Shown piece by piece: positions 13,568 to 14,109 of a DNA stretch of 14,109 nucleotides. The position numbers were made by a program, and so were the translations under genes. The notes beneath the pieces are model-generated. The model did no database searches and was not told the origin of the DNA. It was given only the letters and a program-made list of their open reading frames with translations. Position 1 is the stretch's first letter; every line of letters begins with the position of its first letter. Source of the DNA: Ignavibacteria bacterium UBA6688 (GTDB taxonomy: Bacteria > Bacteroidota > Ignavibacteria > UBA10030); contig DKJQ01000292.1 in the NCBI GenBank assembly GCA_002454845.1, positions 203 through 14,311 of the forward strand, in the 5' to 3' direction.

Positions 13568-14109
13568 CTACAGTTTCTTCGGAACCGGCTGTGAAATCGC
13601 CTGCTGCTGAAGCGTCCTGAGATTGTCCGACATCGTCTCCTGCAGTTGAGAGGTATAGTTCGTGTCGGTAAAGTTTCCGTGGAGCACGTTGGCCATATTC
13701 AACATCGATTTTACTGCCGAAGAGATGACACTGTACTCCTGCCGTATCTCCGAAAATGCCTGCGCGAGTCTCACCTGTCCCGGTTCCGTCACGAACGGTT
13801 TCAATTCTGTTTCGTGTTCCTGGATATTCAGTGAAACCATGGAGAGCGAATTGTTCACGATCTGCGCGATCGATGCGAGCGTGCTATGGAATGTTTCCAC
13901 CGCAATCAGGCCTTTTTCGCGCTCCCGTTCAATCGCTTCCCGGCGCGCTTTTTCACGTCGGAAGAGATATCGCTCAAACACTCCCGACATGAGAATGTCG
14001 ATATGGTCGATCTCGACATGTTCCTTCCGGACATAGTCGTAGGCCCCGAGTTTCATCGCCTCGACGGCGACCGATTCGGAGCCGGCCGCTGTCAACATGA
14101 TGACCGGGG
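13568..14109 (-). CDS. Response regulator with degenerate DHp-like tail (partial, N-terminus outside window)
   Basis: The frame is open at the window edge; about 180 residues are seen. The first visible residues, PVIMLTAAGS, are strand 4 of a receiver with its switch Thr. YDYVRKEH contains the conserved Lys region, so the last third of a receiver is present and the phospho-acceptor part lies outside. A basic, charged coiled coil follows (REKARREAIERERE), then a helix with IAQIVNNSLSMVSLNIQ. This matches by eye the histidine-kinase H-box of the AHEINNPLS type, but with Gln in place of the His (bases 13862-13864). A further helical region and a polar C-terminal tail with Gln-rich helix end in PVPKKL. 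No DNA-binding domain is visible. It precedes the prepilin-like gene by 75 bases. Confidence 0.8.
   Translation of the reverse strand, partial: PVIMLTAAGSESVAVEAMKLGAYDYVRKEHVEIDHIDILMSGVFERYLFRREKARREAIEREREKGLIAVETFHSTLASIAQIVNNSLSMVSLNIQEHETELKPFVTEPGQVRLAQAFSEIRQEYSVISSAVKSMLNMANVLHGNFTDTNYTSQLQETMSDNLRTLQQQAISQPVPKKL

Overview
All twelve recognisable genes in this window lie on the minus strand, so the biology reads from the right end (14109) to the left (1). The DNA is moderately GC-rich and densely coding. A secreted OmpA-family protein with a signal peptide, a periplasmic-loop sensor kinase and a prepilin-like protein point to a Gram-negative (diderm) bacterium. OmpA proteins carrying thrombospondin type 3 repeats and stacks of CheY-like receivers would fit the Bacteroidota/Ignavibacteriota/Chlorobiota side of the tree, but this is a weak lean. 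No rRNA, tRNA, CRISPR array or transposase was seen.

Right and central block (14109 to about 4750): a large signal-transduction cluster. In transcription order it holds: a response regulator cut by the window edge; a small prepilin-like protein; a TPR/coiled-coil protein ending in an atypical receiver; a stand-alone CheY-like receiver; a membrane hybrid histidine kinase (CHASE3-like sensor, HAMP, GAF, HisKA, HATPase, two receivers); a soluble receiver-histidine kinase; a receiver fused to a kinase-like dimerisation/phosphotransfer (DHp) helical pair; and a cysteine-containing protein of unknown function started from TTG. The last five genes are very close together (8-base overlap, 24-base and 3-base gaps among the last four), and a rho-independent terminator follows at 4747-4776. 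A plausible sigma70-type promoter overlaps the stop of the prepilin-like gene (12949-12977), giving a possible transcript of about 8.2 kb. The cluster has seven receiver domains but only two ATP-binding kinase cores and no DNA-binding or enzymatic output domain. That suggests a branched phosphorelay working through protein-protein contacts.

Middle block (4626-2936): a single-gene unit encoding an exported OmpA-like protein with nine calcium-binding-type repeats in an exact 23-residue register, closed by a strong terminator.

Left block (about 2865 to 1): a carbohydrate-use unit. A 677-residue protein resembling (alpha/alpha)-toroid polysaccharide lyases is joined by an ATGA overlap to a MalF/UgpA-type sugar ABC permease that runs off the window. 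A possible promoter and an overlapping inverted repeat, similar in style to LacI-family operators, lie upstream.

The most interesting part is the signalling cluster: a receiver-DHp protein without an ATPase, a second regulator whose tail looks like a DHp H-box with the histidine lost, and a coiled-coil protein whose receiver has lost most of its active-site residues.
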